A stretch of DNA of 64,000 nt from Gimesia maris (lineage in GTDB: Bacteria; Planctomycetota; Planctomycetia; Planctomycetales; Planctomycetaceae): NCBI RefSeq assembly GCF_008298035.1, contig NZ_CP042910.1, forward strand, positions 1,942,001 to 2,006,000, in the 5' to 3' direction. Numbering within the stretch: the first letter of the stretch is position 1; each line of letters begins with the position of its first letter. Below are positions 35,199-44,020 of this stretch, piece after piece. A program made the translations under genes and the position numbers. The notes under the pieces were generated by a model. It saw only the letters and a program-made list of their open reading frames with translations, was not told where the DNA came from and ran no database searches.

Positions 35199-36593
35199 TT
35201 AATGAGGGCAGCCGTTTCCAGCCAGTAGTTGTTCGATTGCTGCTTGAAGCAATGCCTCGCCTGGCTCGATGAAAGACCAGGTCTGTTCATAGCCACCACG
35301 GTCTGAGTAGGATATTTCAGTCCCGATATAACCCATTGCACAATCGCCATAGCCGGCTGTCAGCAGGAACAGTTCAGGGTGTGTTTTCTGAGCTGCCAGT
35401 TGAAATTCAACAAAGGGTTCACCTGGCAGGTGGAGCAGTCTGACTTTTCCCAGGGTCAGGCAACTGAGTTCGATCTGGTCCCCCTGTTTCAGGCGTTCGT
35501 TCCAAGTGACGATCATGGCTGATTTAATTTTTTGCGAGAGGGGGGATTGCTGATTCTGCAGGATCGATTGCTGGGGGGCATTCTGGAATTCAGCGGCGCG
35601 TCGTGGGGTAAACTGAATTTTTGTGGTCTGCCATTGCAGGGGTGCAGCCGGCAGGCGTTCGATTTGTGTGAGGGAACATTCCATCGCCTGGAATAGCCGC
35701 TCTGAAAGCTCCTGGCGTGCTTCCCGTGTGCCATTATTATATTTACCCATGGCAATGTTTCCTCCACAGGCGGTGAAATAGAGCTGAAACACATTGTTTT
35801 TTTTCTGCAGTCGTTCTCGAGCAATGCCGACCGTGTCATAGCTGATGCGGGCATCTCCGTAGAAGCTTTGTGGGTGTGTGGCATAATAATGGATCTGCAG
35901 CAGGCATTGATTTTGGTTAAATAATGATAGAGTGCGCATCCAGGGGTCAATGAGACCTTGTGGCGCGTTCTGCAGTTCGAGATCTTTTGTACTGCTTAAG
36001 CGTGCGCGGATGGAGCCATCTGCCTGTTTCAGGCGTCGGTTTGATGCCACTCGTTCCACAAGGCACTGACTGATTCCCAGCCCCGTGATGGGCTGCATAC
36101 TCTTTAGCGATTTGCGAACTGCTGTGTGCAGTAGTTTGGTCACACGTTGTTCGTATTTGAGAGATGCAATACGGCGGGGATCTTCCGGTTTTAAATAGAG
36201 TTTTTGACTGGTTGAGTCGATCGCGGGTGCCGTGTGCTGATGCAGGCAATGCAGGGCTACGCAAGCACTGGTGGTGTGGGCAGCTTCGGCGAGAGTCTTC
36301 CGCAATGCGTCGTATGATTCGTTGTGAACTTCCATCCAGTCGAGTGCACACAAAACATAATGGCGATTATTTTGCTTGAAAACAACACCCTTGGCCAGCA
36401 GCGGATGTTCAATTGTCCGGGGAATGGGAACAAATCCCATCCCCACCGGCTCATTCAGGGGCGGAGTAATCTCAGTGGAAAATACTGCGACTTGCAGGTC
36501 CGGAACTTCTGCTGTCACTGTATGTAACTGCAGGAGCAGCAAAACGAGGAACAAGGCTGGCTTTATTCCGAGGCGCAAGGAGTGACAAGACAC
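35199..36593 (-). CDS. Exported neutral/alkaline ceramidase-like protein
   Basis: A 464-residue relative of the gene at 17033-18445, with a signal peptide (about residues 1-28). It starts at GTG 36593, with GAGG eight bases upstream. Family features are AVFSTEITPPLNEPVGMGFV (about 36), the histidine-rich CVALHCLHQHTAPAI (about 111), YYATHPQSFYG (about 234, second histidine) and CGGNIAMGKYNNG (about 269). A conserved GYGDCAMGYIGTEISYSD lies near residue 419. It lacks the C-terminal domain of true ceramidases. The gene lies 28 bp downstream of the sialidase-like gene in the same minus-strand run, consistent with a joint role on a glycolipid or acylated glycan (inference). Confidence 0.8.
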   Translation of the reverse strand: MSCHSLRLGIKPALFLVLLLLQLHTVTAEVPDLQVAVFSTEITPPLNEPVGMGFVPIPRTIEHPLLAKGVVFKQNNRHYVLCALDWMEVHNESYDALRKTLAEAAHTTSACVALHCLHQHTAPAIDSTSQKLYLKPEDPRRIASLKYEQRVTKLLHTAVRKSLKSMQPITGLGISQCLVERVASNRRLKQADGSIRARLSSTKDLELQNAPQGLIDPWMRTLSLFNQNQCLLQIHYYATHPQSFYGDARISYDTVGIARERLQKKNNVFQLYFTACGGNIAMGKYNNGTREARQELSERLFQAMECSLTQIERLPAAPLQWQTTKIQFTPRRAAEFQNAPQQSILQNQQSPLSQKIKSAMIVTWNERLKQGDQIELSCLTLGKVRLLHLPGEPFVEFQLAAQKTHPELFLLTAGYGDCAMGYIGTEISYSDRGGYEQTWSFIEPGEALLQAAIEQLLAGNGCPH

Positions 36594-36621
36594 GAGTGTA
36601 CCTCAAGCAGTGAGTGACTGA

Positions 36622-37782
36622 TTAACAATTGACGACTGTTTTCTGGTTTTGCGCAATCGATTGCTGTTCAACCTGAAAGCGGAACCAGCGAATCACGCTG
36701 ACGCATTGTTCGTAGCACCAGAAAGTGACAAACAGTTCGCTGTCAGAGAGGCGGGTAATATGGGGGGCACCGAATTTGAGCACGGCGAAATTATCGGACA
36801 TGTTTTCTCCCGTGGCCGTAATCCCTTCCAGCTGATTGTGCCCCCAGAGTGGCTGCTGGTCGCCGTTGATCCAGTTGCCTGCGTCATCTAAACGGGACAG
36901 GCAGGCCCAGAGTCCCGGCTGATCCATGCGACGATAGATATTAAGCAGGCTGCCATCTTCGAGCAGGCAGGGTGTCAAAGTCTGGCCCTGAATCTGTGTG
37001 GAAGCAGGTTCCGACCAGGAAGTTCCGCCGTCATCACTGATTGCATAGTGATTCGGGAGATCGGTTGACGATGCTTCGTCGTAGCACCACGCAACCGCCA
37101 GCAGACGTCCTTCAGGGTATTCAACAACTTTGGATTCCCAGAAGATCAGGTTGTTGTTTTCGCTGTGCATGATATCGAGGTATTCATCCCAGGAACTGCC
37201 CTGATCGCGGGAGACCAGCGCCAGCATGCGATTTCCATTGGGTAAAGCGCCGTTCCAGTCTCGCCAGGTGGAAGTGGGCCAGATCCAGCGGCCATCATTG
37301 AGGATCGTAAGCGGGCTGCACATTTCGAATTCGGGGCCCTCGAGTGGCGGAGTGACGAGGGTTGGTTCTGACCAGGTTTTACCCTGATCGAGGGAGCGGA
37401 TTATTAACAGTTCGGAGGGGACCATACCCAGTGTCTGTGGATTGCATAAGCCTTCGCCGGGGAAATCGGTACGATCAAAGCGAACCAGATTTGCAATCAG
37501 CTCTCCTGTTTCCGTCACTGCAAGCCGCCCGAAAGTGGATGTTTGTCGCCCGGTTACACTGGTGTCGATCGAGCCTTGATATTCCCAGGTCTGTCCCTGG
37601 TCTCTCGATCGCGACAGGTGCAGTTTGAGGTCGACCGCTTCAAAGGCTTCTCCCAGCATATACATCGAGAGCAGCGAGCCATCAGGCAGGGATGCGACCG
37701 AAGGGAAGTAGGCGTGCACGCTTTTGACATGCGGTTTTGCATTTTTGAACAGGATCCCTGTTTCCAGCTGTTTAAGTTGCAT
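36622..37782 (-). CDS. Sialidase-like (BNR/Asp-box) protein, no clear signal peptide
   Basis: A 386-residue sialidase-superfamily propeller. Asp-boxes are SRSRDQGQTWEYQG (about 82), RSLDQGKTWSEP (about 149), SRDQGSSWDEY (about 210) and SDDGGTSWSEP (about 270). No signal peptide is seen at the N-terminus (MQLKQLETGILFKNAKPH), unlike the other propellers in the window, so a cytoplasmic location is suggested. The start overlaps the GntR gene stop by 11 bp, giving coupled translation of regulator and enzyme. Such a fused operon points to direct feedback by its product on the regulator, which is an inference. Confidence 0.82.
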   Translation of the reverse strand: MQLKQLETGILFKNAKPHVKSVHAYFPSVASLPDGSLLSMYMLGEAFEAVDLKLHLSRSRDQGQTWEYQGSIDTSVTGRQTSTFGRLAVTETGELIANLVRFDRTDFPGEGLCNPQTLGMVPSELLIIRSLDQGKTWSEPTLVTPPLEGPEFEMCSPLTILNDGRWIWPTSTWRDWNGALPNGNRMLALVSRDQGSSWDEYLDIMHSENNNLIFWESKVVEYPEGRLLAVAWCYDEASSTDLPNHYAISDDGGTSWSEPASTQIQGQTLTPCLLEDGSLLNIYRRMDQPGLWACLSRLDDAGNWINGDQQPLWGHNQLEGITATGENMSDNFAVLKFGAPHITRLSDSELFVTFWCYEQCVSVIRWFRFQVEQQSIAQNQKTVVNC

Positions 37783-38491
37783 TACGACCTCGTTCCTGTT
37801 TTCGCATGAAAGCCAGGACGTCGCGACGGCCTGCCTGGATCTGTTCGCTCATAATCTGTCGGGCCAGATCGGCATCCCGGTTACGGAACGCTGCCAGGAT
37901 CTGTTCTTTGCCCGCACAGGTTTCTTCTGCACTTTGAGGAGTGATGATCTTATGTTTTAACTGCCGCAGGGCATAAAAGACATCGGTGATCGCCCGCTGT
38001 TCCTGAATGACTTTTTTCAGCAGTCGGTTCCGCGAGGCTTCGATCAGGATTTCATGAAATTCGGTTTCGCAGTCCACCCAGCGATTGAATTGGGTCGGCG
38101 TGGTGTGTTTCGCGTTCCGCTCATTCAGCAAAGCAGTGATTTCACGCATCTCGTCAATGAGAAACTGCAGATCGTCCAACTGTTGCGGTGTGATATACAA
38201 GGCCGCTTCGCCGGCTGCGAAACTTTCGAGCAGATCACGCAGCACGTACAATTCATCCAGGTCTTCGCGTCCAATCTCCCGGACGAAGGCACCGGATCCC
38301 TGAATGTGTTCCACGAAGCCTTCCGATGCCAGACGGCAGATTGCTTCGCGTACGGGAATCGCACTCACCCCCAGTTCCGCAGCCAGTTTGCGGTTCACGA
38401 GTCGGGCGCCCGGCGCGAGCACGTTCTGTTCCATCTGTTGTTTGATATACTGATAAGAGTATTCAGTGAGATTTTTTGATGTATCTTCCAT
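37772..38491 (-). CDS. GntR-family (FCD) transcriptional regulator
   Basis: A 239-residue FadR-type GntR regulator. The winged helix is at about 8-75, with QQMEQNVLAPGARLVNRKLA, ELGVSAIPVREAICRLASEG and FVEHIQGSGAFV. The FCD domain (about 80-215) has ELYVLRDLLESFAAGEAALY, CETEFHEILIEASRNRLLKK and KEQILAAFRNRDADLARQIM. It is the first gene of the operon with the 36622 sialidase-like gene. A palindromic site (38542-38559) about 50 bp upstream suggests autoregulation, and its twin at 35036 extends control to the DUF1559 trio. The effector is unknown. Confidence 0.92.
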   Translation of the reverse strand: MEDTSKNLTEYSYQYIKQQMEQNVLAPGARLVNRKLAAELGVSAIPVREAICRLASEGFVEHIQGSGAFVREIGREDLDELYVLRDLLESFAAGEAALYITPQQLDDLQFLIDEMREITALLNERNAKHTTPTQFNRWVDCETEFHEILIEASRNRLLKKVIQEQRAITDVFYALRQLKHKIITPQSAEETCAGKEQILAAFRNRDADLARQIMSEQIQAGRRDVLAFMRKQERGRNAT

Positions 38492-38541
38492 TAGCGTCCA
38501 CTGCTGGTTCGTTCGAGACCGGATATACTTTAATTAATATA

Positions 38542-38559
38542 ATATATCGTGATATATCA
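38542..38559. promoter_or_regulatory. Candidate GntR operator upstream of the 38491 regulator
   Basis: ATATATCGTGATATATCA, containing the perfect palindrome TGATATATCA (38550-38559), lies about 50 bp upstream of the GntR start. It differs at one base from 35036-35053. The surrounding 200 bp are AT-rich and non-coding. Confidence 0.6.
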
Positions 38560-38629
38560 GCGGCGTCAAGTTTTGAAGTGAAAGCGGTTCATTCAGAATG
38601 CACATCGTTAATGTATTATGAGGCATTAT

Positions 38630-38668
38630 AAAAAAAGGGAAAGCCTCCCGCAGGACACTTCCCCTTAT
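38630..38668 (-). terminator. Probable intrinsic terminator of the 38689 gene
   Basis: Read on the minus strand, an imperfect stem (AAGGGGAAG pairing with CTTTCCCTT) with a GC-rich loop is followed by a run of T (38630-38637). It starts about 20 bp past the stop of the sialidase-like gene. Confidence 0.6.
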
Positions 38669-38688
38669 TGAACTCCACGGAATTGCCG

Positions 38689-39762
38689 TTATTTATTTTT
38701 CAGTTTCAGATCAGCCATGTAAATTGCGGTGATCGGTTTACCATCCTTGTCTTTTTCATGACTTGAATAATAGGAAATCAAGGCGTGATCGGGACTCAGG
38801 ATCAGAATGCCGGGATAAGAGTTGTCTCCGCCACTGGGGAGTGAAGCGAATTCGTGTAGTTGATCGTCCTTGAACCAGTAGAGTGAAGTCACATATTTCC
38901 CGTTCTTGCGCTGACGGCCGCCGACGAGGTAGCGATCACCCCATTTGGCGAGCAGCGGTCCGCCGATATAGCGGTCGAGTTGTTTGCGGTCCCAGTGATC
39001 GAAGGGGGGCCGCGATCGCATCACCCAGGCTGGATTGGAGCCGCTGCGACCGATGGCCAGCAGGTCGCCGTTGTCTTCAAACAGAAACGCGGTTTCATCT
39101 CCCTGCTTTTCATTGAACAGGCTGGCGGTTTTCCAGACCAGTCCATCGTCGCTTTCCAGGATCGCGGTTTCGATCAGTTCGCGATCCTTATCGCCTTGTG
39201 CAAAATGTCGGATGCGGCGTCCACAGAGGTAAGCTTTGTCTTTATAGGCAGCAGCCCGCCAGATGTAATGGCCGTAGGTTCCTTCCAGCATGATCGGTTT
39301 CGACCACTCATTTCCGTCGGCGGACCAGACCGCGAAGCCCAGGTGTTCGTTAATCGTCCGTGTTTTGGGAGCAGAGTCGCCGCAGTACCACGTGCCGGTG
39401 TAGACGAACAGTTTATCTTTGAAGATCAGAAAGTGCGGGTCGCGGACATCGCGTTTGGGGACCGAGAATTCATCGACCTGTTTCCAGGTTTTCGCGTCAT
39501 CGCTCTGCATGATCAGGATTCGCGAAGTCGGGAACAGCATATGGCCGCCCGGGCAGGTGCGGAAGGTGAGATAGAATTTGTCTTTGAATTCGATCATGTC
39601 GGTAAACGCATTGTGCTCGCCGTTGTCAAAGACTTTATGGACATTCGAGACTTCTACTTCCGGCAGGTCGCTGTTTTCACCTGCAGGGAGAGAAGCGGCT
39701 GTCAGCATACTGCAGCAGAGCAGTGTTAGCAGGGGTATCAAACAGAATTGTGTTTTTTTCAT
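38689..39762 (-). CDS. Exported sialidase/GH-propeller-like protein
   Basis: A 357-residue beta-propeller with a signal peptide (about residues 1-27). It begins like planctomycete exo-sialidase or GH43/GH32-like proteins: NAFTDMIEFKDKFYLTFRTC, then SDDAKTWKQVDEF (about 88), RDVRDPHFLIFKDKLFVY (about 105) and WSADGNEWSKPIML (about 149). DPHFLIF resembles the D-P box of five-bladed glycosidases, but only two weak Asp-boxes are visible, so class assignment is uncertain. It is upstream of an intrinsic terminator and downstream of its own GntR gene (34 bp), so the two probably form an operon. Confidence 0.75.
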   Translation of the reverse strand: MKKTQFCLIPLLTLLCCSMLTAASLPAGENSDLPEVEVSNVHKVFDNGEHNAFTDMIEFKDKFYLTFRTCPGGHMLFPTSRILIMQSDDAKTWKQVDEFSVPKRDVRDPHFLIFKDKLFVYTGTWYCGDSAPKTRTINEHLGFAVWSADGNEWSKPIMLEGTYGHYIWRAAAYKDKAYLCGRRIRHFAQGDKDRELIETAILESDDGLVWKTASLFNEKQGDETAFLFEDNGDLLAIGRSGSNPAWVMRSRPPFDHWDRKQLDRYIGGPLLAKWGDRYLVGGRQRKNGKYVTSLYWFKDDQLHEFASLPSGGDNSYPGILILSPDHALISYYSSHEKDKDGKPITAIYMADLKLKNK

Positions 39763-39796
39763 GGTGATACGCTTTCTGGAATAATGTCTCGGTGTT

Positions 39797-40510
39797 TCAG
39801 TCGATTTCCCGTTCCGGCATCAACAGATATTTTAAATGAGCCCGCATGACGGAGCGTGCCCGTTCGACGTCGCGATCCTGTATCGCACTGACCAGTTCAA
39901 AGTGCTGCCAGATGATGCGCTCGTTGACGTCATCATCCAGCATGGGAGATTTTCGCGTGGGATAGGAAGTTTCAAAGAGAGCCGCCAGCAGTTTCTGCAT
40001 GTCGGCGATCAGAGGTACGCTCGACATCTCCAGAATCAGACCATGAAACTGGCGCTCCACTTCGATACGGCGCGGGCGGTCTTTCTTCTGGCGGGCGATC
40101 TGTTTGAACTGTTCGGCGAGTTCAGCCAGCTGTTCAATCTGTGCTTCACTGGCATTTTTGATGGCCAACTCGACCGCGCCGACTTCGAGGGCATAGCGGA
40201 AGGATGCGAGTTCGGCCAGCTTTTCCTGCGAACGTGCCAGTGAAGGGAGGCAGTTTGCCCAGACTTCAACCGGATCGGGATGGCGGACGATCAGTCCTTT
40301 GCGCTTGCGTCCTTCCAGCAGTCCCAAGGCACACAGGCGGTTGACGGCTTCGCGGGCAATGCGTCGCGATACCTGATATTCTTCCGCCAGTTCGGCTTCG
40401 GTCAGAAAAAAATCACCGTCTGTAAATTCAGCGGACTGGATCCGATGGCGGATGCGTTCGGAGAGTTCCAGTGCCAGCGAATGCGGCGGTTCTTTTTGAA
40501 TAAGTGCCAT
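39797..40510 (-). CDS. GntR-family (FCD) transcriptional regulator
   Basis: A 237-residue FadR-type regulator. The winged helix (about 10-80) has SERIRHRIQSAEFTDGDFFL, LAEEYQVSRRIAREAVNRLC and ALGLLEGRKRKG. The FCD domain (about 90-225) has LASFRYALEVGAVELAIKNA, VERQFHGLILEMSSVPLIAD and HFELVSAIQDRDVERARSVM. It is divergent from the FAD oxidoreductase gene across about 100 bp and upstream of the 38689 propeller gene, so it likely controls both. It is the second GntR gene in this cluster and the third in the window. Confidence 0.92.
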   Translation of the reverse strand: MALIQKEPPHSLALELSERIRHRIQSAEFTDGDFFLTEAELAEEYQVSRRIAREAVNRLCALGLLEGRKRKGLIVRHPDPVEVWANCLPSLARSQEKLAELASFRYALEVGAVELAIKNASEAQIEQLAELAEQFKQIARQKKDRPRRIEVERQFHGLILEMSSVPLIADMQKLLAALFETSYPTRKSPMLDDDVNERIIWQHFELVSAIQDRDVERARSVMRAHLKYLLMPEREID

Positions 40511-40611
40511 TATAGGTCGTTATTATCGGAGGATATATTGAAAAAAGAGTCCTGGGTGATATTATATGACATTTAAAGTGGGTGTCAAACAAAAACAGGT
40601 GTTAAGGCAAA

Positions 40612-42495
40612 ATGACGATACTGGAAGAGCATGTTCTGAATTCTGAGATTCTCATCGCTGGCGGAGGGATGGCCGGCTGCTGCGGCGCGCTGGCTGCGGC
40701 GCGCTGTGGGGCAAAGGTCATTCTGTGCCAGGATCGCTCGGTGCTCGGCGGAAATGCATCAAGTGAAGTCCGCATGCATATCGTCGGTGCGAATGGCACG
40801 GGGCGTTTTGATCGGGGAGCAGAACTGGAGACGGAAGCCCGTGAAGGGGGGATCATCGAGGAGTTGAGGCTGGAAAACTGCCTCCGCAATCCCCAACGTT
40901 CGGCTTCGATGTTCGATCTGATCCTGTATGAGAAATGCCAGGCGGAACCCAATCTCACACTGATGCTCAATACCTGTGTGACTGCGGTTCAATTGAATGG
41001 CGACCGGATTGAGAGTGCGACTGCAGAACGGCAGAGTACAGAAGACCGTTTCACGATCAACGCGGAAATATTTATTGACTGTACCGGTGATGGACGACTG
41101 GCTGCAGAAGCCGGGGCGCTGTTTATGGAAGGGCGCGAAAGTCAAAAACAGTTCAATGAAAGTCTGGCTCCGGAAACGGCAGATTCACATCGACTGGGAT
41201 CGACGATTCTGATGCAGGCACGTCGTCATGACCGGCCGATGCCTTTTGTGGCGCCCGCGTGGGCGCGGAAATTTGATCCCGCAGAGTTGAAGCTGCGACT
41301 CTATGCGACGCCGGGTGAAGAGGAGCCGACACACGAGTATGGTTACTGGTGGGCCGAGTGGGGCGGTATGCTGGATACGATTAAAGAGAATGAACAGATC
41401 CGCGATGAACTGCTGGCGATCGTCTTGGGCATTTGGGATCATGTGAAAAACGGACCGGAGGGAACGCCCGCCGGCGAAGATCCATTTCAAGCGGCACACT
41501 GGGCGCTGGACTGGTTTGGATTCGTACCAGGCAAACGCGAAAGCCGCCGGTTCATCGGGCAACATATTTTAACCGAACACGATCTGCTCTCATCCCGCGC
41601 ATTTCCTGATGCGATTGCCTATGGTGGCTGGTCGCTGGATCTGCATCCGCCCGAAGGTATCGATGCGCCTGGGCTGGAGCCCTGTATACAGCATCCAGTG
41701 CCTCATTTGTATGACATACCGCTTGCGGCCTGTATTTCGGTGAATCGTCAAAATCTGATGTTTGCGGGACGCAATATCTCTGCAACGCATGTGGCATTCT
41801 CATCGACGCGGGTGATGGCGACCTGTGCGACGATCGGGCAGGGAGTGGGGACGGCGGCCGCTTTGGCGATTCAGCAACAGCAGGAACCAGCTGAGTTGAG
41901 CACGAATTCTGAAATAATGGCGCAGATTCAGCAGCAGTTGTTGCGTGATGATGCGTATCTGGTCGGGATTCGAAACGAAGATGTATATGATCTCGCTCGC
42001 TCCGCAAGTGTTTCTGCCAGTAGCGAGCAGGCTGGATACGAAGCATGTCATGTAATCTCGGGACAGACGCGAAGTGTGCACGGATCGGCCGGTGCACCCG
42101 AGGGGCGTGCCTTTCCCGGCGGGCATCGCTGGTTGTCCGATCCTGCTGAAGATCTGCCGGCGACGCTGCTGTTGGAATGGGAAAAGTCAATAAAGGTGAA
42201 TGTGGTTCAACTGATATTTGATACGGGCCTGCATCGGCATCTGACTTTGAGCCATCATGATGGTTATACTGCTAAGATGCAGTGGGGAACGCCGCAACCG
42301 GAAACGGTGCGGGATTATCAGATTGAAGTTCACGACGGTTCTGACTGGCAACAGATTGTTAACGTTACGGGGAATGTTCAGCGGCGTCGAGTGCATCAAC
42401 TGGAATCGGAGATCACTGTGAAACAGCTACGGATTGTCGTGACTGCGACGAACGGAGTGGTTCAGGCGCGGGTGTGTGAGATCAGGGTGTATTGA
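40612..42495 (+). CDS. FAD-dependent oxidoreductase with a C-terminal discoidin-like domain
   Basis: A 627-residue FAD_oxidored-family (PF12831-type) enzyme. The dinucleotide fold is near the N-terminus: EILIAGGGMAGCCGALAAAR (about residues 13-32), then RSVLGGNASSEVRMHIVGAN and IDCTGDGRLAAEAGALFMEG (about 160). CATIGQGVGTAAALAIQQ (about 405) closes the FAD site. Residues about 465-627 look like a discoidin / F5/8-type-C sugar-binding module (SASVSASSEQAGYEACHVIS and the end VTATNGVVQARVCEIRVY). No signal peptide is visible, so the binding module would act in the cytoplasm. It is divergent from a GntR gene. Confidence 0.82.
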   Translation: MTILEEHVLNSEILIAGGGMAGCCGALAAARCGAKVILCQDRSVLGGNASSEVRMHIVGANGTGRFDRGAELETEAREGGIIEELRLENCLRNPQRSASMFDLILYEKCQAEPNLTLMLNTCVTAVQLNGDRIESATAERQSTEDRFTINAEIFIDCTGDGRLAAEAGALFMEGRESQKQFNESLAPETADSHRLGSTILMQARRHDRPMPFVAPAWARKFDPAELKLRLYATPGEEEPTHEYGYWWAEWGGMLDTIKENEQIRDELLAIVLGIWDHVKNGPEGTPAGEDPFQAAHWALDWFGFVPGKRESRRFIGQHILTEHDLLSSRAFPDAIAYGGWSLDLHPPEGIDAPGLEPCIQHPVPHLYDIPLAACISVNRQNLMFAGRNISATHVAFSSTRVMATCATIGQGVGTAAALAIQQQQEPAELSTNSEIMAQIQQQLLRDDAYLVGIRNEDVYDLARSASVSASSEQAGYEACHVISGQTRSVHGSAGAPEGRAFPGGHRWLSDPAEDLPATLLLEWEKSIKVNVVQLIFDTGLHRHLTLSHHDGYTAKMQWGTPQPETVRDYQIEVHDGSDWQQIVNVTGNVQRRRVHQLESEITVKQLRIVVTATNGVVQARVCEIRVY

Positions 42496-42514
42496 AGCAG
42501 ATAATACAAAAAAC

Positions 42515-42702
42515 TGGGTGATACCGGATGCAATCCGGTATTGCCGCAGGCAACAGGAGGTGGCAGAGTGAGTGCTGCGTGAGGAATGAGCGTGCCCCAT
42601 TTTGTTTGAATTATTAGAGTAGGTTGCTCTGTTGTGAATTGTTAGATTGAGCTGCGACCTCCTGCTCGCTGCGCTCGGCCCGAATTGCATTCGGGCCCAC
42701 CC
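42515..42702. repeat. Dispersed palindromic repeat, copy E
   Basis: Built from ACCGGATGCAATCCGGTA, TTGCCGCAGGCAA and GCCCGAATTGCATTCGGGC, three small palindromes separated by about 100 bp of weaker similarity with the linker CCTCCTGCTCGCTGCGCTCG. It fills most of the gap between the FAD oxidoreductase and the esterase gene. No ORF. Confidence 0.8.
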
Positions 42703-42743
42703 ACAATGTTTACCAATGATGTTGATACTGTTAGGGAAGTGTG

Positions 42744-43607
42744 ATGTTTTCGAAAAGGTTTTGGAACAATCTGATGAAAGCTGGCCTGATGGTGGGGCTG
42801 TCGCTGTCTGCCTCTGAGTTGTCTGCATCAGAGCTGGAAACAGAAGAACTCTTTCCGCGGATTGATGCGGTTTCGTTTGAGAGTTCGCGCTTGAAGAAAC
42901 GAAAGCGGGCAGTGGTCGTGTTGCCTAAGAACTGGCAGTCGATCAAACCTGCGGAGCGACGGACGCTGGTCATTCTGCATGGGCGGGGGCGGCATGAGCG
43001 ATCGCTGATTGATGACAAGCTGATCCGCCAGCAGCTTTTGGGTTCCGGCTTATTTATCATTCTGCCGGACGGTGATGATGGCTGGTTTCTTAATTCGCCG
43101 CTACGAAAGCAGGATGTGTATGAGACGTATCTGGAAGAGGTCCTGGCGATTGTCTCTGAGCAGTATGAATTGCCGACATCTCAAAAACAGTGTGCGATTG
43201 CCGGCTGGTCGATGGGAGGGTTTGGCTGCGTGCGTTTTGCTGAACGACATCCCGGTCGGTTTGCCGCGGTCAGTTCGATCATCGGTCTGCTTGATTTTCC
43301 ACGTAGTGGATTACCGGAGGGGCAATCCTACAAAGTGCCTGTCGACCGTTTCGGCTCCGATGAAGCGGTGTGGAAACAGTTCAATCCAATCAATGATGCT
43401 GAGAAGTTAAAAGGGGCATCGGTGCTGATCATCACGGCAGACCAGGCATTTGACCGGACGATGAACGAACATTTTCGCGACCGGTTGACAGAGCTGAAAC
43501 TACCTCATGAGTATGTGGAGCTCAAAGGAGGGCATACGTTCCCCGTAGTGCGGGCTTCGATACCGCTGGTACTGGCTCATACGAAGCGCGTGCTACAGCG
43601 AAATTAA
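42744..43607 (+). CDS. Exported alpha/beta-hydrolase esterase
   Basis: A 287-residue esterase from ATG 42744 (the frame opens at GTG 42741; AGGGA lies 7 bp upstream). The leader is about residues 1-30 (LMVGLSLSASELSAS). The oxyanion area is TLVILHGRGRHERSLID (about 75), the nucleophile elbow GWSMGGFGCVRFAERHPG (about 155), the acid candidate LIITADQAFD (about 234) and the histidine GGHTFPV (about 264). This is the esterase D / putative tributyrin-esterase layout. It lies between two dispersed-repeat copies and is monocistronic. The natural ester substrate is unknown. Confidence 0.85.
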   Translation: MFSKRFWNNLMKAGLMVGLSLSASELSASELETEELFPRIDAVSFESSRLKKRKRAVVVLPKNWQSIKPAERRTLVILHGRGRHERSLIDDKLIRQQLLGSGLFIILPDGDDGWFLNSPLRKQDVYETYLEEVLAIVSEQYELPTSQKQCAIAGWSMGGFGCVRFAERHPGRFAAVSSIIGLLDFPRSGLPEGQSYKVPVDRFGSDEAVWKQFNPINDAEKLKGASVLIITADQAFDRTMNEHFRDRLTELKLPHEYVELKGGHTFPVVRASIPLVLAHTKRVLQRN

Positions 43608-43610
43608 TGC

Positions 43611-43883
43611 TACCACGAAAGACACGAAAAATTTACTGGCGGGAGTACCGGAGCGAAAGCTGGTGATGCCGCTAATGAAAAAAACGAGTCGCAGGTGGTA
43701 CCAGATGTAATCCGGTATTGCCGGAGGCAACAGGAAAGTGTCAGTTCAAAAATACAATCTGTTATTTACTCTGTCCGACCTCAGCAGAGATGATTTGAGA
43801 GCAGACGAAATGTTTCTTTCTTGAATGCAACACTGTCGGTTTCCTGCTCGCTGCGCTCGGCTCGAATTGCATTCGGCCCCACC
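43611..43883. repeat. Dispersed palindromic repeat, copy F
   Basis: Begins TACCACGAAAGACACGAAAA, then CAGATGTAATCCGGTATTGC with GCCGGAGGCAACAGG, and ends with GCTCGCTGCGCTCGG and CGAATTGCATTCGG. It fills most of the 413-bp gap before the SGNH hydrolase gene; the remainder is the promoter region. No coding sequence is seen. Confidence 0.8.
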
Positions 43884-44020
43884 TCCTGATCTATATTCTG
43901 ATGTGTTTTCTGTGTTGGAAACCTTTGTTTTGTTGTGAACCGGTTGTGGTCTCCGGTATGATCGGGAGCGGTTCTTTTCTTATTTCTTCTTCCTGAATTC
44001 CCCTACCTGAGAGACCTGCC

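Noticed and set aside
38980-39729. 249-codon plus-strand open frame
   Set aside because: It lies entirely opposite the sialidase/GH-propeller-like gene, has no family motif and no ribosome site, and mirrors its codon pattern.
41552-42190. 212-codon minus-strand open frame
   Set aside because: Antisense to the FAD oxidoreductase; composition is Arg/His/Pro-rich as expected for a shadow frame.
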